Origin: Rhizophagus clarus
Lineage: Eukaryota; Glomeromycota; Glomeromycetes; Glomerales; Glomeraceae
Length of the DNA: 64,000 nt
NCBI GenBank assembly: GCA_015698045.1
Contig: BLAL01000162.1
Location: 1,984,001-2,048,000 of the forward strand
Direction: 5' to 3'
Shown: positions 11,963 to 23,864 of the stretch, one piece after another
How the letters are laid out: each line of letters opens with the position of its first letter
Numbering within the stretch: the stretch's first letter is position 1
Notes under the pieces: model-generated
Told to the model about the DNA's origin: nothing
Database searches by the model: none
What the model saw: the letters and a program-made list of their open reading frames with translations, nothing else
Translations under genes and position numbers: made by a program

Positions 11963-14900
11963 TTATGAGGTACCATAATATCGGTCTATAAAAAATAAAT
12001 TATAAATAAAAAATATATATAATGAATTGTAATTTATAATAGCATTTACCTACCACCAAAATTACCCATTCCAGGTTCAATAAATAAGGTTTCATCATTA
12101 ATTTTTGGATCAACCATTGATGTACATATTTTGATTTTTGGAAATGCATTCGTGATTACATGTAAACCTATTAGTAAATAATAAATAAGAGCAATTATAT
12201 AATTTATTACAAATTGCATAAAATTAAAAGTATAAACAATAATTTACTTAATGGAGTTGCAATAAAATTTAATAAAATTATTTTATTTTCGGGTACATCA
12301 TGATCTAATAATACTCGTATGGCCATAAGTGCAGCTGCTCCAGTTGCAATTTGTGCATCCTAATTAATTAAAATTAATTGAGTCAACAGATTTATCTATT
12401 ACAAAAATGAATTATATTCTCTTACCATAAGTAGTACAAAACATTCATGAATATTATCTGGTAAGCTAACAAAATGTAACTAAATTATAATAAAAGTTAG
12501 TATGAATTATTAATAAAAGTTATAACAAACAGATTTTACATACTGATGGTTCTCCAGTTTTAGGGCGAGATTGAATCAAGATCTTTCCAATTAAAGCATC
12601 TTTAACAACTTTTCTCAACCCATTTTCCATTGTACCTCCTGCACGTAAAATAGATACTCCACAAACCTATTAATAGTTTCCATAAATAAGGTACAATTTC
12701 AATGAAAATAATCATCTCTCGTATATAGTCAAACCTTTATATAACGATATGTCGGAACATATATGAAAATTAAAAAATATCGTTATATCAAGTTATACCG
12801 ATATTTATATGTCTTCACATATAGTAGGTAAATAAAAATTTATCGGTATATCGAATATCGGTATATCGAGGTTAGACTGTACAGTTCAATTACCTGTTCT
12901 GTACATTTTTTCCCAACATATGGTAAATTAAGCGGTGTAACGATTTCATGTTCTTCATAAGTTAATTCAGATAACGCTCTAAAGAACAAAAGTCCGAAAT
13001 TAATGTACAATATAATTGCGCATAAAAAACCAAACCAATATATTATTATAACTTACCTTTCTACAATAATAGCAACTAATCGCTCAGAGTAAAATATGAA
13101 ATCATCAAGATGCGTATTTTTGTCTCTTATAATAGTATGTATTCCCTATCGAAAGTACAACTTTTCAACAAAACGTATAGCGAACAACAGAATCAGAGTG
13201 TTATGATGAAAGCTTGCCTTAAGTTGAGAAGTTTGATCTAAAATAATGACGTTTTCTGGTATTTTTTTAAAATTATAATCACTCTTTAAAAGGTCCCACC
13301 GAAAATTAAATTGACGTTCATGCAATTGACGTTGAATATGTTTAGTTATTAGATCGATGGCGACTAAATTATCAAGGCCGCGTGGAATTATCTATGGAGT
13401 AAAAAAGTTGGCTTAAAAAACATATCATATGATACAAGTCTTAATAATATAGGCATACCACATCAGCATTCTTGACAGTAGGTTGTATGTATTGATCAAA
13501 AGCGGGTTTTACAAACTTTTGATATTGCTATCATGAAAAATAATGATTAGTAAAGAACTAACACCTACAATAAATGTTTATCGGAAACATCATACCTGAA
13601 TTACGCCATTTATATCACGACCTCGTTCGCTAATATCTCGTTTTACTAAATTTATAAAATAATATCGCTATTTTATTTATTAACACTTTAAAACCTACTA
13701 CTCTAATGTAAATTTTACTTACATCGACGAATAAGCCGAATATCAGAATCCGTGTCAACAAATACCTAAAATAAAATCATCAAAGATTAGATAGTGACTT
13801 ACATGGCTTATAATTAAAGGGGATTTAATTCTTGACAGGAGACATCATACATATGCTTTTTGTTCGCATAAATAACGAAGTTATTAAAATAACCAGAAAT
13901 ATAAATAATATGAGAGTATTCATTGTGTTTCATACAAATTTTAGTATAGAACGTAGTATTGTTACATATAATTTGCTAAGTGATTTCTGCCAATCCATTT
14001 TCATAATATCGCCCTTGTTGAAGGGTAAATTCCAAATAATACACTCAGCCTTCAGTTTGGATAAAAAACCGAAATGCGCAAAATTTATGTTTAGGCAGAA
14101 ACAAATATTAATTAGCTATAAGCTCTATATTTAACTAAAAATCCATATTTTCTTTAGCCAGCTCCTCATAAATTGAAGTTTTAAATTAATAATTTATCAG
14201 CTCAAAATTTTTAACGAACTATAAAAAATCAATTCGAAAATGTCCATTAACCATTTCCTAAATACGATGTCCCAAATGTAATTAAATTTACTACAAATTT
14301 GAATCCAATAAACACTAAAAATTAAATCCAATAAATAAAATAACTCATACTTTAAGATCCATCAAATCCATAATTCTTTGATCATAAAGTGCAAAGATTC
14401 CTTCAAAGATAACAACATTTGCACCATATAAAGAATTTTTTTGGGAAATTCTAATGAATACATAAAAATAATTTTAAATAATATTCCAAAGTATATAAAA
14501 AGCCATAAATAAAATACCTAGAATGAGTTATAAAATCATAAATTGGGACTTCAACTCTCTTTCTAAAATTTAAATTATTATATGTAAGTTATTAAGAATT
14601 AACAAACTTAATAATAATAGATCTTTCTAACCCTTCTTTCATGTTCTTTAGTGTATATAATAATAAATCAAAATCAAAAGCATTCGGATGGTCGAAATTA
14701 AAATTACTAAAAAAGAAACATAAATGTTTGTATATAAGATATGAATGAAATAAATATATCATAACTAAACTTACTTATTTTGTGCCTCCATTTTCTCTTC
14801 GTGACTTAATTCTCTATAAAAAGAATCCATGCTCAAAAGTATTACCCACGGAACATTGAGGTTTTCTATAATACGACTACATATTAAGATCTATTAGCTT

Positions 14901-15326
14901 AATAAATACAAATATTTTAGTAAGTATAAGAAAAGCTTACACTGCTACACTAGTTTTTCCACTAGCACTACCACCTATTAATATTAATTTAATATATTTT
15001 TTCAGTAAAATTCATTATTATATTTAAGAATGAACTTAATCCGTAATTACCTGCAACACCAACAAGATAACAATCGAATTTCGATCCATCCAGTCTTATT
15101 AATTAAGATTTAAGTTTGATGAATTTTGTAATAACAGCTTTGAATTTCGCTTTCTTTTAAAAAAAAAAAATTATCGCGTTAAATCTTACCTGTACCAAGG
15201 CCTAAATTTGCCAAATCATAAAGCATGTAAGCCAAAAAATTATTAATTCAATTTAAATTAGTAATTGAACACTTACGATCTTCCTTCGCCTCGCAGAAAC
15301 ACGTTATTTTTATTCGTCGACATCAT
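11963..15326 (-). CDS. URK1: Uridine-cytidine kinase with UPRT-like C-terminal domain (URK1/UCKL1 type)
   Basis: The product is a pyrimidine-salvage enzyme that phosphorylates uridine and cytidine to UMP and CMP. The minus strand splices into about 18 short exons. The start is ATG at 15326 ([17 protein letters not shown]). The P-loop [14 protein letters not shown] is joined across two exons near 15060 and 14970. Kinase-core pieces include [54 protein letters not shown] and [14 protein letters not shown]. From about 13390 down follows the phosphoribosyltransferase-like half: [45 protein letters not shown] and a final exon giving NFGDRYYGTS-stop. The PRPP loop reads AQIATGAAA rather than the canonical DPMLATGG of true uracil phosphoribosyltransferases, as in UCKL1. 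That half may therefore be regulatory. One intron (about 13769-14348) is unusually long and another holds a MITE. Confidence 0.9.
12726..12879. mobile_element. Pogo-type MITE in an intron of the uridine kinase gene
   Basis: The 154-bp segment is flanked by TA. Its right end reads inward as CAGTCTAACCTCGATATACC, and its left end reads TAGTCAAACCTTTATATAAC. It belongs to the same family as 2818-2989. It lies wholly between two exons, so splicing would remove it. Confidence 0.7.
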
Positions 15327-15484
15327 GAACTCTTAAATCAATTCAATCTTTGCCTCGAATCATCGAACGATCTAATGATCTATGATCCGCAACTTTACTT
15401 TATCCAATCAAAATTAGTCTAGTGATACCAAATAGATACAGATAAAAAATTTTTTTTCAGTTGTTTATCGACTTTAGATTTGCA
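15327..15484. promoter_or_regulatory. Shared promoter gap, URK1/eIF3i
   Basis: Only 158 bp separate the two divergent start codons, so the intergenic DNA must carry both promoters and both 5' leaders. It is less A/T-biased than average and contains a short TC/AT-rich stretch. No factor-binding site is certain. Confidence 0.6.
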
Positions 15485-16768
15485 ATGGTAAGATATATTA
15501 TTGGCATTTTCAAATTAGATGTTCCTATGACTTACGCTTGTGTTTAAAATTGTTAGAGACCTATTCTTTTACAAGGACACACTCGTTCCCTCACGCAAAT
15601 CAAATATAATTATGAAGGAGATCTTCTCTTCACCGTAGCCAAGGATCAAGTCGTGAACGTTTGGTACTCACATAATGGTGAACGATTGGGAACTTATCAT
15701 GGTCATGTTGGTGCAATATGGACGGTTGATGTTAATTGTAATTATCTAACCATATTATAGTGTATCATTTTAATTTTTCGTTAAATTTGCATTTTTTTTT
15801 TTTTTTTTTGATTTTGGTGAAAATTTAGCAACGAGTTCTATCTTGCTAACTGGATCAGCAGATAACACTGCAAAACTGTGGGAAGTTAGGACTGGTAAAT
15901 GCTTACATACTTGGGAATTCAAGACTGCAGTTAAGCGCGTTGCTTTTTCTGAAGATGATAGTATGGCTCTCCTTGTAACTGAACAGCATATGGGATATCC
16001 AGGAAGTGTAACTATTTATTCAGTTAAAAACGATATCAATGCAGAACGTAAATTTTTTTATTTTCTTAAAAGTTATTAGATTAGTTAAGCTATATTAACA
16101 TTAAATATAATTTAGAATCTGATGAACCAATTAAATCAATTATAAATCAGGAAGGTTCAAAAGCTATGGTTGCAGCGTGGGGATATCTCAACAGATACAT
16201 AATAACTGGCCATGAAAATGGTGAAATTTCTCAATATGATTGGAAGGTTGGCTGAAAAAAGGTTCTTTGAAAAAGAAGTCGTATATCTAATTAACTTATG
16301 TATTTAAATTGCTAGACGGGTGATAAGATTAAATCGATTCATCCGCATACAAGTGTAATTACCGATCTCCAGATGTCAGAAGATCGAACATATTTTATCA
16401 CATCCTCGAAAGATAAATCAGCGCAAATTTTTGAATCAAATACACTTAATCCTTTAAAGAAATATGTTACTGATGCTCCTCTGAATTCGGCATCTATAGC
16501 TCCGATTCAAGATTTTGTCATTTTAGGAGGTGGTCAAGATGCTATGATAGTTACATCCACTCTAATGAGCCAAGGTAAGTTTGAATGTCGATTTTGGCAT
16601 AAAATTTTAGAGGAAGAAGTGGGACGTGTAAAGGGTCATTTTGGTCCTATCAATACAATTGCTGTTCATCCGGATGGTAAGAGTTTCTCCTCTGGTGGGG
16701 AAGACGGTTATGTTCGAGTTCACCATTTTGATGAAGATTATTTTAAATTCAAATATCCCGAATTATAA
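15485..16768 (+). CDS. TIF34: Translation initiation factor eIF3 subunit i (TIF34)
   Basis: The product is the WD40 beta-propeller subunit i of eIF3, which helps recruit mRNA and assemble the 43S complex in the cytoplasm. Five exons (15485-15487, 15557-15737, 15829-16047, 16116-16246, 16316-16768) give 328 aa, close to family size. The first exon codes for the start Met only. It continues as [18 protein letters not shown], a typical eIF3i N-terminus. WD repeats follow, for example [39 protein letters not shown] and [14 protein letters not shown]. The end [20 protein letters not shown] then [14 protein letters not shown] is diagnostic. An apparent 36-bp intron at 16574 is coding, because the family has GKFE.RF.H there. 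It diverges from URK1 and converges on SmG. Confidence 0.96.
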
Positions 16769-17004
16769 AAGTATTTATACATTCTATTAGGTTAAATCCT
16801 TAGAAATAAAAAACTCGCATAATATTGGTACTTGGTAGATATACTAATTACATAATACAATAAATTCCTGTATTCATTAAATTTTAAAAGTAGAGCTTTA
16901 TATGAATTATTTATGTTTCTATATCTAATGATTATTATGTGTAAATATCGGGCGTTTGTAAAAATAAAGCAAAAAAAAACTATGTACAATCAAAATTTGT
17001 ATTA

Positions 17005-17385
17005 TCAAATTTTTTCCAGTGCTTCCATTATTACGACCGAGTTACCACGAATTACCTAAAAAAAGAGGAAATAAAAATCAAAAAAAAAACTTCTTTTACT
17101 TTTTTTACAAAGCACAATGCTCACCACCATGCCAACGTTATGCTTTTCAGAAGACGAAACTTCTTCAACTGTATCATCTAATACCAAATTCATAAATGGA
17201 TCGTAACCGCGTAGAATTCCGGTTACTTTTCTACCTCCGTTCAATTGGATAAACAAACGTTTCTCCATATATCTATTAGAGAAACACATAAGTTAATCAA
17301 AATTTAAAATAATTTAATGAACTAATACTATACATCGCGTCATAAATAAGTACTTTTTTAATTCCGGTTGTGAGGCTTTAGACAT
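17005..17385 (-). CDS. SMX2: Small nuclear ribonucleoprotein SmG
   Basis: The product is the G subunit of the seven-membered Sm ring on spliceosomal snRNAs. Three exons (17354-17385, 17125-17272, 17005-17055) join to 76 aa, the normal SmG length. It begins MSKASQPELKKYMEKRLFIQ. Sm motif 1 is LNGGRKVTGILRGYDPFMN with LVLDDTVEE. Sm motif 2, GMVVIRGNSVVIMEALEK, is completed only after the last splice. The first donor is GTACTT within AAAAAAGTAC; using it restores the family sequence exactly. It is divergent from the splicing-related KHDC4-like gene, 209 bp away. Confidence 0.96.
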
Positions 17386-17594
17386 TTCGTTTCAGTTTTT
17401 GATGTGAAGTAAGTATTTTGGCAGAGATAATTTGTAAAACGTCAGTCTGTCTGTGATTAAAATGATGATTTTTGATCGGTCAAACGTGTCACAACTCCGA
17501 TAGATTTTAACTATCACTGGTTAATATTGATGAATCAGTATTTTCACGTTCTTACTATTGTCAGAGTATTTACTGTAGTTTCAAACAATTTGTA
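17386..17594. promoter_or_regulatory. Shared promoter gap, SmG/KHDC4-like
   Basis: A 209-bp gap lies between divergent starts. It contains ACGTGTCAC at about 17487, a near match to the GTCACRTG motif seen in other gaps of this window. Both genes act in splicing, so co-expression is plausible but inferred. Confidence 0.5.
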
Positions 17595-19907
17595 ATGTCT
17601 TCTTCACAAAACAAAACGTAAGTAAAGAAATTTTAACTAGAAAATAGCTTGTAATATTAGTGTCCTTCTTGTTTTTGAGTTATGATTGATATTATAGTCG
17701 GAAGCGCAAGTGGGATCTTGATGATCAAGGAAAGAAAGCACCCCCTTCCTCAACTACTGCGCCTACATCAAAATCGATAAAAGTAGAAGCTAGTAGTGAT
17801 CAAGATGTTTTCGAAACTAAGCTTTCCCCAAATACACCAAATTCCGAAACAATTGATCCTAATCGTGCTGCAGGTTTGTAATTTTATTGAAATTATTCTT
17901 GTACTTATTCGAACAAATCCTAAAAGTAAAGCTTTCAATTTGTAAACCAAATAGCTGCAGCGGCAGCAAAAATAAATGCAATGCTTGCTGCTAAAGGCAT
18001 TCAGGTTCCAATGAAATCAGTGGTAGTACCCAAAGGCGAAACTGATGATAATGAGGTATAATATGAACACGCGTTTCTTTTATACTTATTGATTTTTTTT
18101 GTAAGAAAATCAAGCATCTTCAAAGTTGCTATTTAAGCCTAAAAAGAAGTATATTTTATATTTCATATGTTCATTATTTTTAATTTATTAATTATTTCAG
18201 GATTCTAAACATATTAAGCAGGTTATCAAGGAGACTGATATGGAGTTTACTACGGATATTACAATCAATGATTGTAAAAACAGATATCTTTTGACTAAAG
18301 GTTCGACTCAACAAATGGTAAGGATCAGGATATTAGAAGCTCAATTTTTGAGATTAGTGTTATCATGATGATACTTTATATTAATTATAAATTTCTTATA
18401 GATCCAAAAAGAAACTGGCGCAGGTGAGTGCTACGTTTAAAAAATTTCGTACATTATAAAGATTATTTTTAAAAAAAGTTGTTATTTTAGATGTAACAAC
18501 TCGTGGGAAATATTACCCTGATAAACAACTTGCCACTGAAAAGGATCCTCCCCTTTATTTGCACGTGACAGCATCAACTCATGATGCCTTAGATGCTGCA
18601 ATTAAAAAAATAAATGAGTTAATGGAACAATCTTTTACTCCTGCTCCACCTGCAACAACGCCTCGTCCACCCGGTTCCCATCCAGGAGGAGTATGTATAT
18701 AACTCTATTTTACAAATATCTCCTCCTCTTTTTTAAATTAATATCCTTAAATCTATAATAGAGGCAATTTGTTCAAGATAAAGTATTCATTGGCATTGAA
18801 CCCGATCGTACTTTTAATGCGCGAGCAAAAATTGTAGGACCACAAGGTGCTTATGTTAAGCATATTCAGCAAGAGACTGGAGCAAAAGTACAGCTTAAAG
18901 GTCGTGGATCTGGTTACGTTGAGCCTACATCGGGAACCGAAGCTTTCGAGCCACTACATATTCATATCACGTATGTAAAAAATATTTGACTAAAATAAAT
19001 AAATAAATATATATCTTACTTGTATTACTATTTTTATTTTAATAGATGTTGGAGTCAAGAAGGGCTTGATAAAGCTAAGAAATTATGCGAAGATCTTATA
19101 AATACAGTGAAGGCGGAATGGGATAGACATAAAGCACAACAAGCTGCGTATCCTTCCTATGGAAGATCACCATATCCTCGTCCACCTGCTTATGGACCAC
19201 CGCCTCCAATCGTAGGGGTATGTTAAAGTATATTTCTAACAAATAAAATTAATAAATATGAAAATTAATAGAATTTGCCTTAATAGTCTTACCCCCCTCC
19301 ACCTGCTAATCCTCCTCTGCCTAGTGGACCACCACCACCAATTAGCGGTAATCCACCACCCCTACCACAACCTCCGCCACCACCCCTTCTATCTACGTCG
19401 GCCCAAAACACTTCTTCTCAACCTCCTTTACCCTCTTATCCACCACCACCACCACCACCTTCACAGCCTTCTTCAACCTCTGCATCAACGTCCGTAACAA
19501 CAAGTTCTTCACCTACCGCAACTTCAAATCCATATAACAGCAATAGTACAAATTCTTATGGAACAAACACAAATAATATGTATTCAACTAGTACCGCTAG
19601 CTATAATCCATATAATCCATATAATCAATCTCGGTACTACCAATATTCTCAGTATAATTATTATTCACAGGTTACTCAACCTGCCACACAGGCCGATGCA
19701 AGTAGTTATTACGGTTATTCGGGTTATCCTACGGGATATCAGACCTCAACTGGATATCAAACAACATCTACGACAGCTCCACTTCCGCCAGTAACATCAT
19801 CAGCCGTGACAAACATAACATCATCTGCCTACGAGGATAAAAAACAATCTGAATCTTATCACGCTGTACCGCCACCAGATTCTTATGATAATGAGGTTGG
19901 TAAATAA
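17595..19907 (+). CDS. KHDC4: KH-domain splicing factor, KHDC4/BLOM7-like
   Basis: Nine exons (17595-17617, 17698-17873, 17955-18055, 18201-18317, 18402-18423, 18491-18690, 18762-18970, 19046-19217, 19287-19907) give 546 aa. The N-terminus has a basic RKRKWDLDD motif and an Ala-rich AAAKINAMLAAKG helix, both as in human KHDC4. A first KH-like region follows (INDCKNRYLLTKGSTQQMIQ). The second, diverged KH region has VFIGIEPDRTFNARAKIVGP then KHIQQETGAKVQLKGRGSG and FEPLHIHIT. The C-terminal 200 residues are low-complexity: Pro-rich runs followed by a Tyr/Ser/Gln/Asn-rich tail with SYNPYNPYNQSRYYQYSQYN. The order matches metazoan KHDC4, which acts with the U5/Prp19-associated splicing machinery. 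The Pro- and Tyr-rich tail suggests protein binding or condensate formation, which is inference. Confidence 0.88.
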
Positions 19908-20912
19908 TAATAATGCAAAACTTTTTAAATTGTATTTATCTGGCTCTTTTTATTTTATTTCCTATTTTATTTTTATTTTTTTGGTGAGGGTAATGGCTGT
20001 TTGTGTTGGTTTGATATTTCTAAAAGACTCGAAGAGGGAGGGTTGGGATTTCGCGTGAGAAACGGTGCGCAGTCGCGCACGCTACTTACATTGTGAGTTT
20101 TTTTTCTTCTTTTAGAGGTGAAAATTAACCGAATAAGCAAAGACTTGTTTTTGTTTCTTATTTTTGTACGAAAAAAAGGAAACTAGGCAGGTCTCCACTC
20201 AAACCTTTGGCTACAGAAAATCGTATAATTTTTTGTTTTGCCGTTTGTTAAAGAAACGATACGTTTTTAAACTAAACAAATCGATTAAGTTTATTTTAGA
20301 ATCTTGAAAGTATGGACAAGTCTAAAAAACGATTCGCGTAATATTTACTGTTAATATGTCTTAGTTATATTTTCATATTCCCATGATCCTCAGGCTAGTT
20401 TATTTTATTTCTGTTCTTTTTATATTGTATCTATGATTATTTATTAATTGTTAAAAGTAATAAATGAGGTCAAAAAATCATTTTTTATTTCTTTTAATGT
20501 ACAAAGATTCCTTCATATTAACGATTTAGTTTTCTTAACGGTTCAAATATAAACTTATTTATTTCTTCATTTTAAATTGTAGCCATCACTTTTTGAATAA
20601 GCAAGGATTTCAAAAAAATTATGCGAGTCCGATATTGGAATACTCGGGTATATCATTTTCATATTGACAAAAAACATGTTTTATCCTATTATTATTTTAT
20701 AAGAGAGCACATTAACCTTTTTTTTTTTTGTTATTATTATTTATTTGCAATCAATTAATCTTTTGATAACAAGACAGCAGAAATTTAGTTGAAACTTATT
20801 AATCAAAAATATTTACTTAATCCAAGAAATGAAAAATGGGAATAAATTAAAATTTTTTTGTAAATGTAAAAATGACAATAGTATTCAAAATAAAAATAAC
20901 GTAATATATACT
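19908..20912. other. Convergent 3' region between KHDC4-like and SEC12
   Basis: No gene is visible in about 1 kb. It should hold the two 3' untranslated regions. A short perfect GC-rich hairpin (GTGCGC, AGTC loop, GCGCAC) lies at 20065-20080 inside the first 200 bp after the KHDC4-like stop. The rest is A/T-rich. Confidence 0.55.
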
Positions 20913-22607
20913 CTACTCAATGAAGTAAAATTGGTAAAAAACACCATAAAGGGCAATCAAAATTCCGATCAAAATCAAAATGAGTTGAAATATTCCTAAA
21001 GTAGAAATAATTATAAATATATATAACCAAATAAATTAAAGATATGTAAACATAATATTAACTGTACCAGGACCAAATTTTTCTGGAAGTTGTAAAATAT
21101 GAACAGAGTTATCAGCAGATCCGCTTACAACTAAAGTTGAGTCATGACTGAATGCAATAGTAGTTGGTGGGAACTCATGTACTTTAGGCACATGAAGTAA
21201 AACCTTTAGTGTTTGGGAGTCGCAAATCCCGATGCTATGATCAGATGCTCCAAACCCCAACAATTTCCCGTTGTCACTTGTTTAAAAAAAAGTTTTAGAT
21301 CCAAGAGAAAAAGACATATATAGTACAAATAATTTGAGTTACCTAATTGTAAATGCTGTAATTCGTCTTTTGCCAATAACTTTTGTTGAAACTTTTTTAA
21401 AAGTTACTGCATCCCACTTTACAATAAATGTTCTAGATTCAGATGTCATATTGACTACAGTGTAAAAAAATCTAGCGGAAATTCCTTTACCAAACCTGCA
21501 TGCTCTGAATTGACATCGAAAAGACTTTTTGAAAACAGGTTTTTCTATTTCATGAATACACTCTCCTTTTTTTGTGGATAAAATTCTTAAAGTGCTCACG
21601 GATACTACTAAAAGCTATTATTATAATGTTATTTAACTCATAATTATGTAATGTGTTATAACTTAATAATTTAATAGTTCATATCTTGCCTGATTCCCAG
21701 TTGGATTAAAATCCAAGTCATATATTTCTTGTTTGTTAAAATTCACGGGAGTAAAAGCAACATTTAATGAAGGATAATTCAGAACAGTCAATTTACTATC
21801 TGTACCGCCGGTAGCCAATAACTTCCCATCTTGACTGAAAGCAGCCACTCTCTAACAAATTACATCTAATTAATTAATTTTTCTATAATAAATTAAAAAT
21901 TGATAGTACTTTACCTGATAATCATTCACATCAGTACTTGTTATTGTTTGAGTTGTTCTAACTAATTCTATCCTTTGTATGTTATAAAAAAATTAACCAC
22001 TTTTCTTGTTTTAAAAGAAATGACATTACATACTTATCATTTGAATATTTAAAAATTCGACAGTTATTATTTTTGCCAATTTTTATCTCATCTTCAGAAC
22101 TATTGATACCACAAGAAACAATATTCTCCTGCCAAGATTTTAAGAGGTTTTAATTAAAAATTCAACGAAATCAGTTGTAATCGAAAATAAAAATTCGGAT
22201 CGTCACCTCAATACGAAGAGCAATGCAAGTTGGCCTGTCTTCTTCTCCGCTTAATATTGTTTCGGTAAGTTTTTCAATAGTTTTTTCTGGCATTTTCAAT
22301 TTGAATAAAGCCTAAACAAAATAAGTTTGAATAAGTAATTACTTTAGTATTTTCAAAATTTGAATGAATCTAACGTACCAATGTGTTTTTTACACCTGTA
22401 TTACCAGAACCGCCACCCCCACCAAGTAGTATTTCTCCCGAAGGAGTAAACCCTATTTTATTTATACATAAATGTCTAGTTTCAACATGTACATCATACA
22501 GCTTTATATTTGTAATTATCAAAATGCGTAGAAATCAGTTCCCTTGTACCTGTACAGTATACAGGAAAGTCAACTCTAGTTAAGAATTTTTCAACGGTAC
22601 GCGACAT
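20913..22607 (-). CDS. SEC12: SEC12/PREB-like guanine nucleotide exchange factor for Sar1
   Basis: The product should be the ER-membrane WD40 exchange factor that activates Sar1 to start COPII coat assembly. The start is MSRTVEKFLTRVDFP at 22607. The first intron uses donor GTATAC, giving DFPLYDVHVETRHLCINKIG and then the Gly-rich LLGGGGGSGNTGVKNT loop typical of Sec12/PREB, where it contributes to Sar1 binding. WD-like strands include AAFSQDGKLLATGGTDSKLT, GKLLGFGASDHSIGICDSQT and IAFSHDSTLVVSGSADNSVH. The C-terminus is one hydrophobic segment, QLILILIGILIALYGVFYQF, followed by only four residues. That gives a cytosolic propeller with a C-terminal anchor, unlike budding yeast Sec12 with its large lumenal tail. 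About seven exons and roughly 390 aa. Confidence 0.9.
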
Positions 22608-22767
22608 CTTCAATTCAGAGTAAAAACTGCAAAAACTCGCAACAAATTGAAACGACTTTATGAACAGATGATAAATTAATCACGTGATTTATCAACAATT
22701 TTTTTTACCATATTACCATTTGAGAAAAGGAATTTGAAATAATTTTATTTACGCGTTTTAATTAATT

Positions 22768-23474
22768 TTAAATATCTTTATCTACTGTACCACGTTCACT
22801 AACATAAACACCATCTAAAAACTTTCGAATATCTTTATTCTTAACAGTAGTAGATTGTTGAATGTTTGCAGCTAAAAAATTTTAATAAATCATTATTAAA
22901 AATTCAATCCGATTTCTGAATTTCTCTAATCGTTTCTTAAATACCTGATTGAGAAACATGTTCCAGATCATTTCCACTCAAAATTAATTCATCCTTTTGA
23001 TTCTTAGAAATTTCAATATCAACTCCTTCTAACATTTTTACACGTCTAATAACCTTTTCGCCTAAAAAGTTACGAATTTCAACTTCTTTTTTATCGTCAC
23101 TAATATGGACGTTGATAGGAAAATGTGCATAAACATAGCGCATCTTGTATTCGAAGCCCTAATCAGAAATTTGTTCATTTTAATAAATATTTTCGAATAT
23201 TATTAAGTGTATTCCATTAACAAACCTTAGTAACACCAGTGATCATATTTTCGATATGTGCTTTCACTGTACGTAAACAGGCTACATGTTTACGAGTCCC
23301 ATGCCACACAATAAGTTTGATCTTATCATTCTTGATTTGTATCTCTAGATCGATGTGGCGAAGATTCTTGGTCAAAACTCCACGCTTTCCTTCAACTGTG
23401 ACAATACGGGATTTGACTTTGACTTTTACGTCTTTAGGTATGGTAAATTCTTCGATTTTACAGATATCTTTCAT
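22768..23474 (-). CDS. RPL9: 60S ribosomal protein uL6 (L9)
   Basis: Three exons (23226-23474, 22945-23158, 22768-22871) join to 188 aa, the usual eukaryotic size. It begins [20 protein letters not shown] and carries the first L6 fold ([20 protein letters not shown]) and the second ([38 protein letters not shown]). The C-terminus [20 protein letters not shown] is completed in the last exon. It sits at the base of the P-stalk and GTPase-factor region of the large subunit. It is divergent from the complex I ESSS gene. Confidence 0.96.
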
Positions 23475-23864
23475 TTTTTTTTTATTATTTGTCCTATGGG
23501 GAAATAGATAAAATAAGTCAATGGAATTACCTTGATAAAATAATAAAAAAAATAATTTTTAAAAAAACAGAGTCAAAATTTTATTTCTTTTAGCAGCAAA
23601 AATATTTTCTTTATCTGTAATTTTAGTTATTAAACTAACCAAATACAAGCCGACACTTAAGTGAACGGATGCAAGCTGGATGGATGAGAAAAGAAAGAAA
23701 CGATTAATACTATATTACACGTATTTATATTTTTTTGAACTATATTAGATGAAATCTGATGAATTGTCACGTGTAATGTGACTTCTTTGCAGTGTTACCG
23801 GGACATAAAACTTTAATTTTATCATCCTCCTCCCTTTTCTTTCGTGTTTTTTTTTATAAATAAA
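23475..23864. promoter_or_regulatory. Shared promoter gap, RPL9/ESSS
   Basis: The gap is 390 bp. It contains GTCACGTG at 23766-23773 closely followed by the inverted half-site AATGTGAC, about 95 bp before the ESSS start. A poly-pyrimidine stretch TCCTCCTCCCTTTTCTTTC immediately precedes that start. The CACGTG core is the bHLH (Cbf1/Pho4-type) site by analogy with yeasts. Confidence 0.55.

Noticed and set aside
16574-16609. 36-bp intron in eIF3i (GTAAGT...TTTTAG)
   Set aside because: The segment translates in frame as [12 protein letters not shown], which matches the conserved eIF3i sequence at this place.
17768-17950. Minus-strand ORF inside the KHDC4-like gene
   Set aside because: It is a shadow of exon 2 and intron 2 of the plus-strand gene.
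19258-19794. Leu/His-rich plus-strand ORFs at 19258 and 19558
   Set aside because: They are alternative frames of the Pro/Tyr-rich last exon of the KHDC4-like gene.
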